A stretch of 56,642 nucleotides of DNA from Bradyrhizobium sp. BRP22 (lineage in GTDB: Bacteria > Pseudomonadota > Alphaproteobacteria > Rhizobiales > Xanthobacteraceae). The stretch spans positions 1 to 56,642 of the forward strand of contig NZ_JADYVX010000046.1 of the NCBI RefSeq assembly GCF_020194175.1, in the 5' to 3' direction. The notes under the pieces were generated by a model, which did not search any database, was not told the DNA's origin, and saw nothing but the letters and a program-made list of their open reading frames with translations. The translations under genes and the position numbers were made by a program. This document shows positions 1 through 7,705 of the stretch, in pieces; position 1 is the stretch's first letter, and each line of letters starts with the position of its first letter.

Positions 1-1
1 C

Positions 2-103
2 AAAGAGAAAATGGTCATTCGCATTGCCTTGGCGCGCAAGCTCCTCGTCAGACTCAATGCAAAAGCTCGCGATGCGCGAGCCCAATACGCCAATGCAACT
101 TGA
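2..103 (+). CDS. IS110-type transposase, C-terminal end (partial)
   Basis: An open frame enters from the left edge and stops with TGA at 101-103, giving 33 residues. The tail contains the run MVIRIALARKLLVRLNA, which is the kind of C-terminal end seen in rhizobial IS110-family (DEDD) transposases, where a basic helix rich in A-R-K-L follows the serine domain. The rest of the gene lies outside the window, so the catalytic residues cannot be checked. It could also be a decayed copy. The call rests on resemblance of a short tail only. Confidence 0.5.
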   Translation, partial: KEKMVIRIALARKLLVRLNAKARDARAQYANAT

Positions 104-127
104 CAATCCAGATAGTCGCTCACCCCA

Positions 128-156
128 CCCTCTCCCCGTGAAGGACGGGGAGAGGG
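128..156. repeat. Family A palindromic repeat (short copy)
   Basis: A perfect 12-bp inverted repeat (CCCTCTCCCCGT, loop GAAGG, then its complement) lies 17 bp beyond the stop codon of the aldo/keto reductase. It belongs to the dispersed CTCTCCC repeat family of this window and could work as a transcript-end hairpin for that gene. There is no clear T run. Confidence 0.7.
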
Positions 157-172
157 AGTGAGAGAGTCCCGC

Positions 173-1114
173 TTACCCCTTCGTGATCTCGTCTATCTGC
201 GCCAGCTCTTCCGCGCTCAGCGTCCAGCCGATGGCGTTGACGTTCTGCTCGACCTGCTTGACGCGGGTCGCGCCGGCGATCACGCTTGAGACCTGGGGGC
301 GGGCGGCGAGCCAGGAGAAGGCGAGCTCGAGCAAGGTGTGGCCGCGGTCCCTGGCGAACGCGTGGAGCTTGTCGACGATGTCCTCGTTGCGTGGCGTGAC
401 GTAGCGGTCGCGCAGCGCCGGCATCTTGCCGAAGCGCGTGTCCGCCGGTGCCGTGGCGCCGCGCTGGTATTTGCCGGTCAACAATCCGCTTGCGAGCGGG
501 AAGAACGGCAACAGCCCGAGATTGTATTCCTGCGCCGCCGGCAGCAGGTCCTTTTCGATGTCGCGCACCAAAAGGCTGTATTCGTCCTGGCAGGAGACGA
601 AGCGGCTCACATTCAGCGCGCGCGCGACATATTCGGCTTCCGCGATACGCCAGGCGGGGAAATTCGAATTGCCGATGTAGCGCACCTTGCCCTGGCGCAC
701 GAGATCATCGAGCGCGCGCAGGGTTTCATCGATCGGCGTCAGCGGGTCGTAATCGTGCTGCTGGTAGAGATCGATGTAGTCGGTCTTCAATCGCTTCAAG
801 CTCGCCTCGACCGCCGACATGATGTAGCGCCGCGAAGCGCCCTGCTTGGTGCCGTCGGTCGCCATCGGCTTGGAATATTTTGTCGCCAGCACGATGTCCT
901 TGCGGCGATCGCCGAGCACGGTGCCGAGCACGGTTTCCGAGCCGCCCATGCCGGCATAGATGTCGGCGGTGTCGAACAAGGTGATGCCGAGGTCGAGCGC
1001 GCGGTGGATCACCTGGCGCGAGGTTTCGAGGTCGGTGCGCTGGCCGAAATTGTTGCAGCCGAGGCCGACGGCGGAAACGCGTAAGCCCGAGCCGCCAAGA
1101 TTGCGAATTTGCAT
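173..1114 (-). CDS. Aldo/keto reductase
   Basis: A 313-residue NADPH-dependent oxidoreductase of the aldo/keto reductase superfamily, predicted cytosolic TIM barrel. The catalytic tetrad is visible: D48 and Y53 in FDTADIYAG, K79 in LATKYS and H120 in YQQHDYD. The C-terminal motif SSVIAGATRVKQVEQN is the usual cofactor-binding stretch. The layout is that of the YajO/Tas-like branch. The ATG at 1114 is chosen because conserved sequence (MQIRNLGGSGL) begins there; the frame stays open upstream to 1237 but that part is low-complexity and basic. The substrate cannot be told from sequence. It stands alone, with a palindromic repeat behind it. Confidence 0.9.
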   Translation of the reverse strand: MQIRNLGGSGLRVSAVGLGCNNFGQRTDLETSRQVIHRALDLGITLFDTADIYAGMGGSETVLGTVLGDRRKDIVLATKYSKPMATDGTKQGASRRYIMSAVEASLKRLKTDYIDLYQQHDYDPLTPIDETLRALDDLVRQGKVRYIGNSNFPAWRIAEAEYVARALNVSRFVSCQDEYSLLVRDIEKDLLPAAQEYNLGLLPFFPLASGLLTGKYQRGATAPADTRFGKMPALRDRYVTPRNEDIVDKLHAFARDRGHTLLELAFSWLAARPQVSSVIAGATRVKQVEQNVNAIGWTLSAEELAQIDEITKG

Positions 1115-1235
1115 GAGACGATCCGAAAAAGAGAAAGACGCGCGCGCATTGTGGTCCGCGCGCATCAGCGTCGCAAGGCGGCGCTCGGCCTGCGCGCCAT
1201 CATTCATTGCAGTGCAGCCATGAGCGGATGCGCAC

Positions 1236-1280
1236 AAAAAAAGCGGCCCCGGTCAGACGCGGCGACTGACGGGGACCGCT
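1236..1280 (-). terminator. Rho-independent terminator behind the GNAT gene
   Basis: Read on the minus strand, a stem of 12 pairs out of 14 (1266-1279 with 1243-1256, 9-nt loop) is followed by seven T (the A run at 1236-1242). It lies about 130 bp past the stop of the GNAT gene at 1413 and ahead of the aldo/keto reductase start, so it separates the two transcripts. Confidence 0.75.
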
Positions 1281-1412
1281 CGGGGGGCGTGTGATCTGAG
1301 ACGGGGGCCTGATCAAACGCACAAGAAAGCCTAGTCGTGCTTTGTAACGCCCCGGTGACAGGCAAGTTATCCACAGCCGGCCGCGTGACTGACAGCTCCA
1401 CGCAGCGATCGA

Positions 1413-1874
1413 TCAGAGCAGCTTGCGATAGACGATGAAGCCGGATTTCTCGGCGACCTTGTCGTAGAGCTGCATCGCGGTGTGATTGGTCTCGTGCGTC
1501 AGCCAATAGACACGCGCGGCGCCGGCGCGTCTCGCCTGCTCGTAGACAGCCGTGATGAGCGCGCGGCCGATGCCCTGGCCGCGCGCCGTCTCGCTGGTGA
1601 ACAGATCCTGCAAGTAACAGACCGGCTCGATCGCCGTGGTCGAGCGATGAAACAGATAGTGCGTGAGGCCGCGCAGCGTGCCGTCCTGTTCGGCGACCAG
1701 CGCATGCACCGGCTCATAGGCATCGAAGAAGCGCGACCAGGTCATGCGGGTGATCTCAGGCGCCAGCGCCGTCGCGCCCGAGCGGCCATAGAACGCGTTG
1801 TAGCCGTCCCACAGCGGCAGCCACTGTTCGTAGTCCTGCCGGGTGACAAAGCGGATATTGACGTCGTCGGACAT
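1413..1874 (-). CDS. GNAT family N-acetyltransferase
   Basis: A 153-residue acetyl-CoA-dependent acetyltransferase. The acetyl-CoA loop (motif A) reads ETARGQGIGRALI at about residues 95-107, preceded by the strand LQDLFTSE. The end (NHTAMQLYDKVAEKSGFIVYRK) is the usual motif B. The length is normal for a single GNAT domain. The ATG at 1874 is preferred because the N-terminal strand NIRFVTRQDYEQW starts right after it; an upstream extension to 1961 is basic and unlike the family. The acceptor substrate is unknown. Confidence 0.85.
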   Translation of the reverse strand: MSDDVNIRFVTRQDYEQWLPLWDGYNAFYGRSGATALAPEITRMTWSRFFDAYEPVHALVAEQDGTLRGLTHYLFHRSTTAIEPVCYLQDLFTSETARGQGIGRALITAVYEQARRAGAARVYWLTHETNHTAMQLYDKVAEKSGFIVYRKLL

Positions 1875-1967
1875 GAGGGAAGCCGTAACGAAGCGGGAGT
1901 TGGCGCAGCGATGAGCTGCATGGTGCACGTCGTTATTATCGGCAGCGTGGGGGCGGATCAATCGGTC

Positions 1968-2792
1968 CTATTCGGCGGCGCGCAAAGGCGAGCCGAGGCC
2001 GTGATGAAGGGCGCGACCGATGCCGCGCAGGGAGCGATAATAGTCGGCCTTCTCAGGGTCGTCGGTGCGGCGCACCAAGTCGGTCACCGGCGTGTAGCTC
2101 AGCATGCGGCCGCCGTCGGGCAGCGCGGTGCAACTGAAGCGCAGCACCTGGCCGTCGGCGAGGTTGATGTTGATCGGGGTGGAATCGCCGATCCGCATCA
2201 GCTCGATGCGCCGCGCGATGAAGTCGTTCAATTCGTCCTTTGGCAATTCATAGGCGCCGGTATCGCGGCCGTGATACATCAGCGCGATGAACGGCGGCCT
2301 GCTTTCGGCCTGCTCGTCCGACAGCGCGAAATAGTCGCGGAAGGCGCGGTTGATGAATTCTGCTCGCGTATCGGAATCCAGGAGCACGATGCCGATATCG
2401 ACCTGGTCGAGCGCGGACTTCAGCCGCTCGGCGGTGGCATGGTGCTTCTGCTCCCAGGCGAAGGCATTGATCCACTTTCGCCTGAGCAGGCCAGTGATGA
2501 TAGCGGTTGCCGCGGCGGTCGCCGCCAGCATCGCCATACGTGTCAGATCCGAAAGGTCGTAGCCCGGCGCCGCGCGATGGTTGAGGAAGAACATTGCCGA
2601 GCCCGCCACCGCAATGGTCGCGCTCAACAGGCCCGATGCGGTGCCGCCGATCGAGCTCGCCAGCGCGACGATGCAAACGAACAAGGGCGCCGGATTGGGC
2701 ACGGCGGCGAGATGACGGTCGATGGCGAAGGCGGAGAGCGCGGTCGCCACCGTCAGGGCAGGGCCCAGAATTGTGCGCCAGTTGAACTGCAT
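1968..2792 (-). CDS. Membrane-bound PAS domain protein, no kinase domain
   Basis: 274 residues. The first ~110 hold about four hydrophobic segments (for example FVCIVALASSIGG and MAMLAATAAATAIITGLL), arranged like the DUF4118 or MASE-type membrane parts of histidine kinases. Residues ~125-245 look like a PAS fold of the PAS_7 type, with DIGIVLLDSDTRAEFINRAF and DGGRMLSYTPVTDL. No HisKA, HATPase, GGDEF or EAL sequence follows; the protein ends about 30 residues later. The start is the ATG at 2792, with GAGG about 10 nt upstream. It may be a truncated sensor kinase or a stand-alone sensor that acts on a partner. The next gene (GNAT) starts 94 bp beyond its stop. Confidence 0.7.
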   Translation of the reverse strand: MQFNWRTILGPALTVATALSAFAIDRHLAAVPNPAPLFVCIVALASSIGGTASGLLSATIAVAGSAMFFLNHRAAPGYDLSDLTRMAMLAATAAATAIITGLLRRKWINAFAWEQKHHATAERLKSALDQVDIGIVLLDSDTRAEFINRAFRDYFALSDEQAESRPPFIALMYHGRDTGAYELPKDELNDFIARRIELMRIGDSTPININLADGQVLRFSCTALPDGGRMLSYTPVTDLVRRTDDPEKADYYRSLRGIGRALHHGLGSPLRAAE

Positions 2793-3019
2793 GATTGCGC
2801 CTCGTTGCAACCGAGGATAGTCGCGCAGTTTGACGCCTGATTTCAGTCACGCCGGGATTTCGCGCGTCACGCTTAAGACGAGTTTGATCGCGCGCGATAA
2901 GCTTTCGCATTGTTGGAATCAAATGCTATGCGAATTGGCTGGAACCAGTTCCGTGGCATGGATCGCTCGCGAGGATCTTGCTCGGTCATGCTGTCGCGGA
3001 CCATTGCTAGAGGACGTCG

Positions 3020-3373
3020 ATGCCCACCATTTCTCCCACGATCCTGCCGATCCTGATGCTGTTCGCCTCCAACGTCTTCATGACCTTCGCCTGGTACGGA
3101 CATTTGAAGTTCAAGGCGAGTCCGCTGCCGGTGGTGATCATCGCGAGCTGGGGTATTGCGTTCTTTGAGTATTGGCTCGCCGTGCCGGCCAACCGATGGG
3201 GCAGCGCGGTCTATTCGGCGGCGCAGCTCAAGACCATGCAGGAGGTGATCACGCTGGTCGTGTTCGCGGGCTTTTCCGTGCTCTATCTGAAGGAGCCGCT
3301 CGCCTGGAACCACGCGCTCGGCTTCGCGCTGATCGCCGCCGGGGCGTTTCTGATCTTCCACAAGTTCGCGTAG
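3020..3373 (+). CDS. DUF486 small membrane protein (DMT-like)
   Basis: 117 residues with four transmembrane helices, the size of one half of a drug/metabolite transporter. The central sequence WGIAFFEYWLAVPANR is the hallmark of DUF486, and the C-terminus (KEPLAWNHALGFALIAAGAFLIF) is the EmrE-like last pair of helices. Members are thought to work as dimers in the inner membrane; no substrate is known. AGAGGA lies 7-8 nt before the ATG. It is divergent from the PAS protein gene across 227 bp. Confidence 0.9.
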   Translation: MPTISPTILPILMLFASNVFMTFAWYGHLKFKASPLPVVIIASWGIAFFEYWLAVPANRWGSAVYSAAQLKTMQEVITLVVFAGFSVLYLKEPLAWNHALGFALIAAGAFLIFHKFA

Positions 3374-3398
3374 TGGCGAGTGACCTGTGCTCGCTGCA

Positions 3399-3540
3399 CC
3401 TCCCCTTGAAAAGGGGAGGTCGGTTTGCGCGCAAGCGCAAAGCGGGTGGAGTTCAACTCTCTCCACACGCACCTGCGCCCGCGGCAGACCCCCCTCCCAA
3501 CCTTCTCCCTTTCAGGGGAAAGGAGCGCAGCGGGGCGCAA
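3399..3540. repeat. Family A palindromic repeat
   Basis: It starts with a perfect hairpin (CCTCCCCTT, GAA, AAGGGGAGG at 3399-3419) and continues with the degenerate arm around 3500-3540. It sits directly behind the DUF486 gene. Confidence 0.6.
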
Positions 3541-3551
3541 GCTGCGGCGCA

Positions 3552-3692
3552 TCACCTCTCGTGAGAAGGCAGGACTCGCACCACGGGCGCACCATCCTCG
3601 CCACGAGTGCCCGTGACGATCAGCAGCGAGGCCGCGAGCAGGATCGCGACGGTCAGTCCGATCGTTACCAGTCCGACAGGTGTCTTCAACAT
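3552..3692 (-). CDS. 46-residue single-pass membrane protein
   Basis: A very small frame that encodes one clear transmembrane helix (LVTIGLTVAILLAASLLIV, residues ~8-26) between a short basic start (MLKTPVG) and a charged tail ending VLPSHER. Such composition is unlikely by chance in GC-rich non-coding DNA. No strong ribosome binding site is visible before the ATG at 3692. A second small membrane protein lies 66 bp upstream on the same strand. Function unknown. Confidence 0.5.
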   Translation of the reverse strand: MLKTPVGLVTIGLTVAILLAASLLIVTGTRGEDGAPVVRVLPSHER

Positions 3693-3758
3693 GCTCTGGT
3701 CGCGATATCGGTCATCGCGCCTTGCGTGGGTGACGATTTTAAAAAAGAAACCACCGGA

Positions 3759-3935
3759 TCAGGTCGAAAGCTGCATCGCCATCGTGACCTTGATCGGCGG
3801 CACTGCCAGCGCGATCACAACACACAGCGATAACGCGCCGATCGTGACCGAGGTGGCGGTCGCGCTCGCCAGTCGGGACGGGACTGCGGGCGCGGAGCGG
3901 CTGTCGAAGCCCGCCGTGCCGGGCGACCATGTCAT
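3759..3935 (-). CDS. 58-residue small membrane protein
   Basis: Starts MTWSPGTAGFDSRS and has one hydrophobic segment near the C-terminus (SVTIGALSLCVVIALAVPPIKV, residues ~32-53). GAGGA lies about 9 nt before the ATG at 3935, which supports this start over the longer open frame reaching 4040. It sits upstream of the 46-residue membrane protein, and the two may be co-transcribed. I do not recognise the family. An overlapping 67-residue frame (3739-3942) has no such segment and is rejected. Confidence 0.5.
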   Translation of the reverse strand: MTWSPGTAGFDSRSAPAVPSRLASATATSVTIGALSLCVVIALAVPPIKVTMAMQLST

Positions 3936-4103
3936 GGTCCAAATCCTCGCATGCGCAGGCGAATCACCCACGTTGTCAGTCTGGAGGATTCGCAGTCGTC
4001 GCCGGCAATATTGCGGCCGCGATCGCGCGAAAAATGGCAAAACCGCGGCATAGCGAGGGGTTTTGCCCGTAATTCTACGGGCTATGCCCGCAATTCCCGC
4101 TGT

Positions 4104-4757
4104 TCAGGCCCCTGCGGCGAAGCCGGCGGCATCGTCGAATTCGGCTTCCGGCCGCCAGTCCATCGCGATGAACCCGGGGGTCTGCTCGACCCGCCTGAGC
4201 CAGGCGCGGATCGCGGGAAAGGTGGTGAGGTCGAAGTCGCAGCGGTCGGCGAGGTGGGTGTAGCCGTAGAGCGCGATGTCGGCGACCGTGAGCTGGTCGG
4301 CGGCGAAGAAGCGCGCGATCTTGAGATGGTTTTCCATCACCTGCAGCGCGGCATAGCCCCGCTCCATCCAGTCCTCCAGTGCGTGCGTCTGGAGGTCGCG
4401 GCCGCCCTTCACCAGCGACAGCCAGAAATAGGCGGCGCCGATATTGGGCTCCAGCGCATGCTGTTCGAAGAACATCCACTGCAGCGCTTCGGCCCGCTCG
4501 ATTTCCGACTGCGGCGCGAGCGGCGTACCGCCGGCAACATACCAGAGGATGGCGTTGGATTCGGCGAGATAGCGTCCTTCCTCGACTTCGAGCAGCGGCA
4601 CCTGGCCGCTCGGGTTCTTGGCCAGAAACTCCGGCGTGCGGCTCTCGCCGCGCAGGATGTCGACCTCGACCGCCTCATAGGGCGTGTTGAGCAGTGCCAG
4701 CGCAAGGCGAACCTTGTAGCTGTTGCCGGAGCGCTGCATCGAATAGAGCTTGTACAT
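4104..4757 (-). CDS. Glutathione S-transferase family protein
   Basis: 217 residues with the two-domain GST layout. The N-terminal thioredoxin fold contains NPSGQVPLLEVEEGRYLAES (residues ~48-67), where the cis-proline VPLL and the ES pair bind the glutathione backbone. The helical C-terminal domain has the N-capping box LTVADIALYGY at about residues 157-167. The start MYKLYSMQRSGNSYKVRLAL is the first beta strand and helix, with serines where the catalytic residue would sit. The substrate is unknown. The gene stands alone on the minus strand; a related GST lies at 19.6 kb. Confidence 0.9.
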   Translation of the reverse strand: MYKLYSMQRSGNSYKVRLALALLNTPYEAVEVDILRGESRTPEFLAKNPSGQVPLLEVEEGRYLAESNAILWYVAGGTPLAPQSEIERAEALQWMFFEQHALEPNIGAAYFWLSLVKGGRDLQTHALEDWMERGYAALQVMENHLKIARFFAADQLTVADIALYGYTHLADRCDFDLTTFPAIRAWLRRVEQTPGFIAMDWRPEAEFDDAAGFAAGA

Positions 4758-5102
4758 CTGCCCAAGTTCACCAAACCGAAGGACGTTAGCGGCAATTGGC
4801 GCCGCAAACGCAACCCCACAATGATGCCGATGAGGGTGCGTCGCAAGACCTGCGGGATGGAAAAAGTCGAAAACCGCTCCCGCACCGCACGCGTGCAGAA
4901 TGATTCCATTGGCGCAAGCACGATCACGCCTCTGCTATCCGGTGATCGCGGCGCGATCCCCTGGGACACGATCGAGTGCGAACAAAGTGAAGCTGCGGCA
5001 AAAGTGCCGAGGAAACCCTGCTTTTCGCTTGCCGCTGCACCGCAACAGTCCTAGAAACAGGCGTGCGCCGTTGTGCGTTCTTTCCATCAAAATCCGGAGA
5101 CG
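4758..5102. other. Intergenic stretch without a convincing gene
   Basis: This 345-bp gap separates the divergent GST and aminotransferase genes and should hold both promoters. A frame of about 78 codons on the plus strand (from around 4820 to the TAG at 5052-5054) is basic and low in hydrophobic residues and shows no family features. I see no hairpin, repeat or recognisable operator. Confidence 0.4.
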
Positions 5103-5105
5103 ATG

Positions 5106-6308
5106 ATGTCCTTCCTGTCCGCTGCGCTTGACCGTGTGAAGCCGTCCGCGACGATCGCGGTCACGGATAAAGCACGCGCGCTGAAAGCGGCGGGCCGCAA
5201 CGTCATCGGCCTCGGCGCCGGCGAGCCGGATTTCGATACGCCCGCCAACATCAAGCTGGCGGCGATCCATGCGATCGAAGCCGGCAAGACCAAGTACACC
5301 GATGTCGGCGGCATTCCCGAGCTGAAGGAGGCGATCATCGCCAAGTTCCAGCGCGAGAACGGCCTCACCTACAAGCCGAACCAGGTGATCGTCGGCACCG
5401 GCGGCAAGCAGGTGCTCTACAACGCGCTGATGGCGACCATCAATCCGGGCGACGAGGTCATCATTCCCGCGCCCTATTGGGTGAGCTATCCGGAAATGGT
5501 CGCGCTCGCCGGCGGTGAATCGGTGCCGGTGGTGTGCACGGCCGAGCGCGGCTTCAAGCTCAGCGCGGAGGATCTGGAAAAGGCGATCACGCCGAAGACC
5601 AAATGGATCATCCTCAACTCGCCGTCGAACCCGACCGGCGCCGCCTATACCCGCGCCGAACTGAAGGCGATCACGGACGTGCTGGTGAAGCATCCGCATG
5701 TCTGGGTGATGACCGACGACATGTACGAGCATCTGGTCTATGACGACTTCGCCTTCACGACGCCGGCGCAGATCGAGCCGAAACTCTACGATCGCACGCT
5801 GACGGTGAACGGCGTCTCCAAGGCCTATTGCATGACCGGCTGGCGCATCGGCTATGCCGGCGGCCCTGCGCAGCTCATCAAGGCGATGGCGACGATCCAG
5901 TCGCAGTCGACCTCGAACCCGTCGTCGATCTCGCAGTGGGCCGCCGTTGAAGCGCTCAACGGCCCGCAGGATTTCATCCCCGTGAACAACAAGGTGTTCA
6001 AGGAGCGGCGCGATCTCGTGGTTTCGATGCTGAACCAGGCCACCGGCATCGACTGCCCGCGGCCGGAGGGTGCGTTCTACGTCTATCCGTCCTGCGCCGG
6101 CACCATCGGCAAGACATCGCCGGGCGGCAAGGTGATCGAGAACGACGAGGACTTCGTCACCGAGCTCCTGGAGAGCGAGGGCGTCGCGGTCGTGCACGGC
6201 TCCGCCTTCGGCCTCGGCCCGGCGTTCCGTATCTCCTACGCCACCAAGACCTCCGATCTCGAAGATGCCTGCAAGCGCATCCAGCGCTTTTGCGGCAATC
6301 TGCGCTAG
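5106..6308 (+). CDS. aatA: Aspartate aminotransferase (class I PLP-dependent)
   Basis: A 400-residue cytosolic aminotransferase that moves the amino group of aspartate to 2-oxoglutarate. It has the rhizobial type I-gamma pattern: GLGAGEPDFDTP at the N-terminus, SPSNPTG (residues ~179-185), and the PLP lysine K239 in VSKAYCMTGWRIGYAGG. R near the end (FRISYA) binds the alpha-carboxylate. The ATG at 5106 follows GGAGA by 5 nt; the ATG at 5103 is the alternative. A terminator follows the stop codon, so it is probably monocistronic. Some relatives also act on prephenate, which sequence alone does not exclude. Confidence 0.92.
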   Translation: MSFLSAALDRVKPSATIAVTDKARALKAAGRNVIGLGAGEPDFDTPANIKLAAIHAIEAGKTKYTDVGGIPELKEAIIAKFQRENGLTYKPNQVIVGTGGKQVLYNALMATINPGDEVIIPAPYWVSYPEMVALAGGESVPVVCTAERGFKLSAEDLEKAITPKTKWIILNSPSNPTGAAYTRAELKAITDVLVKHPHVWVMTDDMYEHLVYDDFAFTTPAQIEPKLYDRTLTVNGVSKAYCMTGWRIGYAGGPAQLIKAMATIQSQSTSNPSSISQWAAVEALNGPQDFIPVNNKVFKERRDLVVSMLNQATGIDCPRPEGAFYVYPSCAGTIGKTSPGGKVIENDEDFVTELLESEGVAVVHGSAFGLGPAFRISYATKTSDLEDACKRIQRFCGNLR

Positions 6309-6336
6309 TCAATTTGGTCGAGCGAGAATGCGAGAG

Positions 6337-6358
6337 GCCCGCGCAAGCGGGCTTTTTT
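6337..6358 (+). terminator. Rho-independent terminator of the aminotransferase gene
   Basis: GCCCGC, loop GCAA, GCGGGC, then six T, starting 28 bp past the stop codon. Confidence 0.9.
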
Positions 6359-6407
6359 CTTGGAGCATGTCCGATGAGGTCGAGTTGCAGCCGCGATCGA
6401 TGCGGCG

Positions 6408-6802
6408 CTCCCTCGCCCGCTTGCGGGAGAGGGCTCTCTCCACGACGGGACTCTTGGTGCGGAGAGAGCCCTCACCCGGCGCTGTGCGCCGACCTCTCCC
6501 GCAAGCGGGCGAGGTGACTCTCAAGGCCCCTCCGCGGCGAGATTGCCGAGCGGGAGATGTTCTCCCTCTCCCGCTTGCGGGAGAGGGCTGGGGAGAGGGT
6601 TCTCTCCACGACGGGGCTCTTGGTGCGGAGAGAGCCCTCACCCGGCGCTGCGCGCCGACCTCTCCCGCAAGCGGGCGAGGTGACTCTCAAGGCCGCTCCG
6701 CGGCGAGATTGCCGAGCGGGAGATGTTCTCCCTCTTCCGCTTGCGGGAGAGGGCAGGGGAGAGGGCTCTCTCCACAATGGGACTCTTGGTGCCAAGAGAG
6801 CG
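6408..6802. repeat. Tandem repeat built from family A elements (about 2.4 units)
   Basis: The block GCTTGCGGGAGAGGG...CTCTCCACGACGGG...CACCCGGCGCTG...CCTCTCCCGCAAGCGGGCGAGG recurs in direct order. The CACRAYGGG landmark lies at 6441, 6607 and 6773, an exact 166-bp period. Unit 1 lacks a 12-bp segment just before that landmark that unit 2 has. The third unit breaks off near 6802. Each unit contains the inverted CTCTCCCGC/GCGGGAGAG arms. It fills most of the 676-bp gap before the DUF992 gene; the remaining 180 bp show no gene. Confidence 0.9.
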
Positions 6803-6984
6803 CTCGTCTCACGCGTGAGAGATGAAGTTGCTGTTGCATGGAGATCACGTTGCAAACGCGGGCATCGTTGCGCACCAAGCTGGTACTGCCGTGAAGCTTG
6901 TGGCATAGACGAGCACGCGCCACGGGCAGGGCGCGGTTCTTCCGTCTCACTTCTCGTCACAACTTTTCAGTCGGAGATATCTTC

Positions 6985-7467
6985 ATGCGTCGCTTCGTCC
7001 TTCGCGCCGGCACGACCATCGTCATGCTCGCATCAGTCATCGCCGGCGCCAACGCGCAACAGCCGGAGCGCGTGCGAGTTGGCGTTCTGGAATGCCGCGG
7101 CGGCGCCAGCGTCGGCTTCATCGTGGGGTCGGTCACCCATCTCGGCTGCGTGCTGCGCGCCGAGGGCGTGCCGGAAGACCGCTACATCGCAACCATCCAG
7201 AAAGTGGGCCTCGATATCGGCATCACCGAGGAGACGGCGCTGGCCTGGGGCGTCTACGCGCCAGTCTCGCGGATCGGGCCTGGCGACCTCGCCGGCAACT
7301 ACGCCGGCGCGCAGGGCAGCGCGACGCTCGGCGTCGGTGTCGGCGGCAATGTGCTGGTCGGCGGCTCCAACAACTCGATCGCGTTGCAGCCGCTGAGTCT
7401 GCAAGGCCAGGTCGGCCTCAATGTCGCTGCGGGCCTCGCGAGCCTGGAACTCCGGCCGGGTCGGTAA
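6985..7467 (+). CDS. DUF992 family secreted protein
   Basis: 160 residues with a Sec signal peptide (MRRFVLRAGTTIVMLASVIAGANA, cleavage before QQPERV). The mature part matches the DUF992 pattern: GVLECRGGASVGFIVGSV near the start, then LGCVL, and a glycine-rich middle GNYAGAQGSATLGVGVGGNVLVGG. DUF992 proteins are periplasmic or outer membrane-associated proteins of Rhizobiales with no known role. The ATG at 6985 is chosen because the signal peptide begins there; the frame is open from 6898. Confidence 0.85.
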   Translation: MRRFVLRAGTTIVMLASVIAGANAQQPERVRVGVLECRGGASVGFIVGSVTHLGCVLRAEGVPEDRYIATIQKVGLDIGITEETALAWGVYAPVSRIGPGDLAGNYAGAQGSATLGVGVGGNVLVGGSNNSIALQPLSLQGQVGLNVAAGLASLELRPGR

Positions 7468-7480
7468 CGGACCAGTTTTT

Positions 7481-7566
7481 CGTCATTGCGGCCCAGGCGA
7501 AGCAATCCACATCGCCGTGAGTGGCAAGAATGGATTGCTTCGTCGCTACCGCTCCTCGCAATGACG
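7481..7566. repeat. Family B palindromic repeat
   Basis: An 86-bp copy that opens CGTCATTGCG and closes CGCAATGACG, with inner arms GAAGCAATCCA and TGGATTGCTTC. Two further copies lie at 44893 and 47570. It sits between the DUF992 gene and the EF-G-like gene. Confidence 0.85.
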
Positions 7567-7705
7567 GCACGGCGAAGCTCTGCCTGCTTCATTACATTAC
7601 ATCGCAACGCAGCGACGTTTTCCCGCTTGCCAAATCCACGGGACGGGCGGAGCATCAGAGATTGCCGACCCAATCAAGGGCCGAGCTCCAGACGAGGAGA
7701 CGGCA

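Noticed and set aside
3739..3942. A 67-codon minus-strand frame
   Set aside because: It overlaps the 58-residue membrane protein in another frame and has no hydrophobic segment or clear ribosome binding site.
4820..5054. A frame of about 78 codons before the aminotransferase
   Set aside because: Composition is unlike a folded protein, no good ribosome binding site was seen, and the promoter must lie here.
6408..6802. CRISPR array
   Set aside because: Repeats are 154-166 bp apart, long and adjacent, without unique spacers of constant length, and no cas genes are present.
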